NCBI GenBank assembly: GCA_004151065.3
Contig: NWUY0300011348.1
Location: 38,862-57,028, forward strand
Length of the DNA: 18,167 bases
Source: Larix sibirica
Taxonomy: Eukaryota; Streptophyta; Pinopsida; Pinales; Pinaceae
Direction of reading: 5' to 3'
Within the stretch, counting starts at the first letter, position 1. Each line of letters begins with the position of its first letter. The translations under genes and the position numbers were made by a program. Below are positions 17,600 through 18,167 of this stretch, piece after piece. The notes beneath the pieces are model-generated. The model was not told the DNA's origin and made no database searches. It was given only the letters and a program-made list of their open reading frames with translations.

Positions 17600-17816
17600 T
17601 TCTAATATACACAGGCTTTGAAAAAATCAATCGTAGATATAGCAAAAGACCTTGATTGCATAAATCACAATCACAAGATGAAACCTGTGACATTTGTTAT
17701 GAGATTTTAATCAGGACATAAACGCAGTAAAAACATAAAATCAATGAAAACTACAAAGTAGAAAAGATCATGCATTGCTTCACATCTATGTAAAGTTTCA
17801 AGAACAAGGAACCAAT
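17600..17816 (-). promoter_or_regulatory. Conserved upstream block of copy B
   Basis: This block matches 12267-12475 upstream of copy A. The frame in it reading SSCDCDLCNQ has no counterpart in copy A beyond LCNQ, so coding is unlikely. It is probably the 5' untranslated or promoter region. Homology stops at CCAAT (17812-17816). Confidence 0.45.
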
Positions 17817-18167
17817 CTCCACATAGCAAATGTCTTTAAACAAAGCAAATCCAATTTGCATGATGATCCTGTCTACTTTTTTTGTTTGCTACAATAGCAA
17901 ATGATAGGTGAAAATAGGCAAGACAAACGCCTAGAATCTCAAGCAACAACATTGCATTGACAATATAGTCATGGACATTGCAACATCATAGCTTAAAAAA
18001 ATATTCCCAATCTGACTAAAACAAATATTCTCAACAACAACAGAAGACATTCAAAGGTTTCATCCAAACTGTCAATGGGAAAATGCAAGGTCCATGCAAC
18101 ATCTAGCTTTCCAACTTAATCCTTATTGGACAACTAGGCTATTTTGGACAATAGAATTATAGCAAAA
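17817..18167. repeat. Right flank with dispersed repeat block, right copy
   Basis: Bases 17829-17985 match 2460-2612 in the same orientation (see that entry). The remainder, 17986-18167, is AT-rich and I recognise nothing in it. No gene is seen on either strand. Confidence 0.6.

Larger units (their letters stand above)
12711..17816 (-). repeat. Large direct repeat, block B of the Helentron pair
   Basis: This is the counterpart of 7473-12475 in the same orientation. It is 5106 bases long; without the SINE and one target-site copy (109 bases) it would be 4997, against 5003 in block A. Left edge: AGTCCTCC at 12711 directly after the GC-rich hairpin. Right edge: CCAAT at 17812-17816, after which the sequence becomes a different repeat. 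Confidence 0.9.

Noticed and set aside
7473-17816. Duplication as a pure assembly artefact of one locus
   Set aside because: The copies differ at roughly 15% of bases in the part compared, carry different lesions, and only one has the SINE, so they are real diverged copies. Their adjacency still rests on the join near the N at 12607.
1-18167. CRISPR array, rRNA, prokaryotic operon or organelle DNA
   Set aside because: There are no regularly spaced identical repeats, no rRNA-like conserved stretches, no ribosome-binding sites before clustered genes and no organelle genes.

Overview
The window looks like eukaryotic nuclear DNA made almost entirely of decayed mobile elements. It is AT-rich, poor in CpG, and has no intact long reading frame. 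I see no prokaryotic operon, no RNA gene of the host and no host protein gene I can defend. A land plant, perhaps not a flowering plant, fits the base composition and element load. That placement is a guess, because Helitron-like elements with an endonuclease also occur in animals, fungi and other eukaryotes.

The core (about 5.85-17.8 kb) holds two head-to-tail copies of one Helentron-type rolling-circle transposon, both read on the minus strand. Copy A (12,266 down to 5,852) keeps the whole domain order: OTU-like module 1, OTU-like module 2, a zinc-finger-like stretch, a DUF6570-like region, a Helitron_like_N region, an HUH/two-tyrosine Rep nuclease, a PIF1-type helicase and a C-terminal exonuclease-endonuclease-phosphatase (EEP) domain. 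Copy B (17,599 down to 12,711) has the same order but stops just after the helicase Walker B motif. The alignable blocks are 7,473-12,475 and 12,711-17,816. One stretch compared by eye is about 85% identical. A 235-bp spacer with a GC-rich hairpin and one ambiguous base (12,607) lies between them.

Both copies are pseudogenes, broken by many stops and frameshifts. Key catalytic positions are lost, often by different changes in each copy. One frameshift in the DUF6570-Helitron_like_N linker is shared and so probably older than the duplication. Copy B also carries a 100-bp tRNA-derived SINE (15,536-15,635) with an A9 tail and 9-bp target-site duplications. The matching site in copy A is empty.

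The left part is mostly non-coding. At 3.74-5.14 kb, on the same strand as the transposase, are fragments resembling an RPA-like single-strand DNA-binding protein, a known Helitron accessory. At 0.8-3.7 kb there are two diverged direct repeats of one non-coding sequence. A block at 2.46-2.61 kb recurs at the far right edge (17.83-17.98 kb), so related repeat DNA brackets the Helentron pair.

If intact, Rep would nick the strand, the helicase would unwind it, RPA would coat the displaced strand, and the OTU and endonuclease parts would have accessory roles. Here the locus is a fossil. Its main value is its architecture and its relative dating: frameshift, then duplication, then SINE insertion and independent decay.
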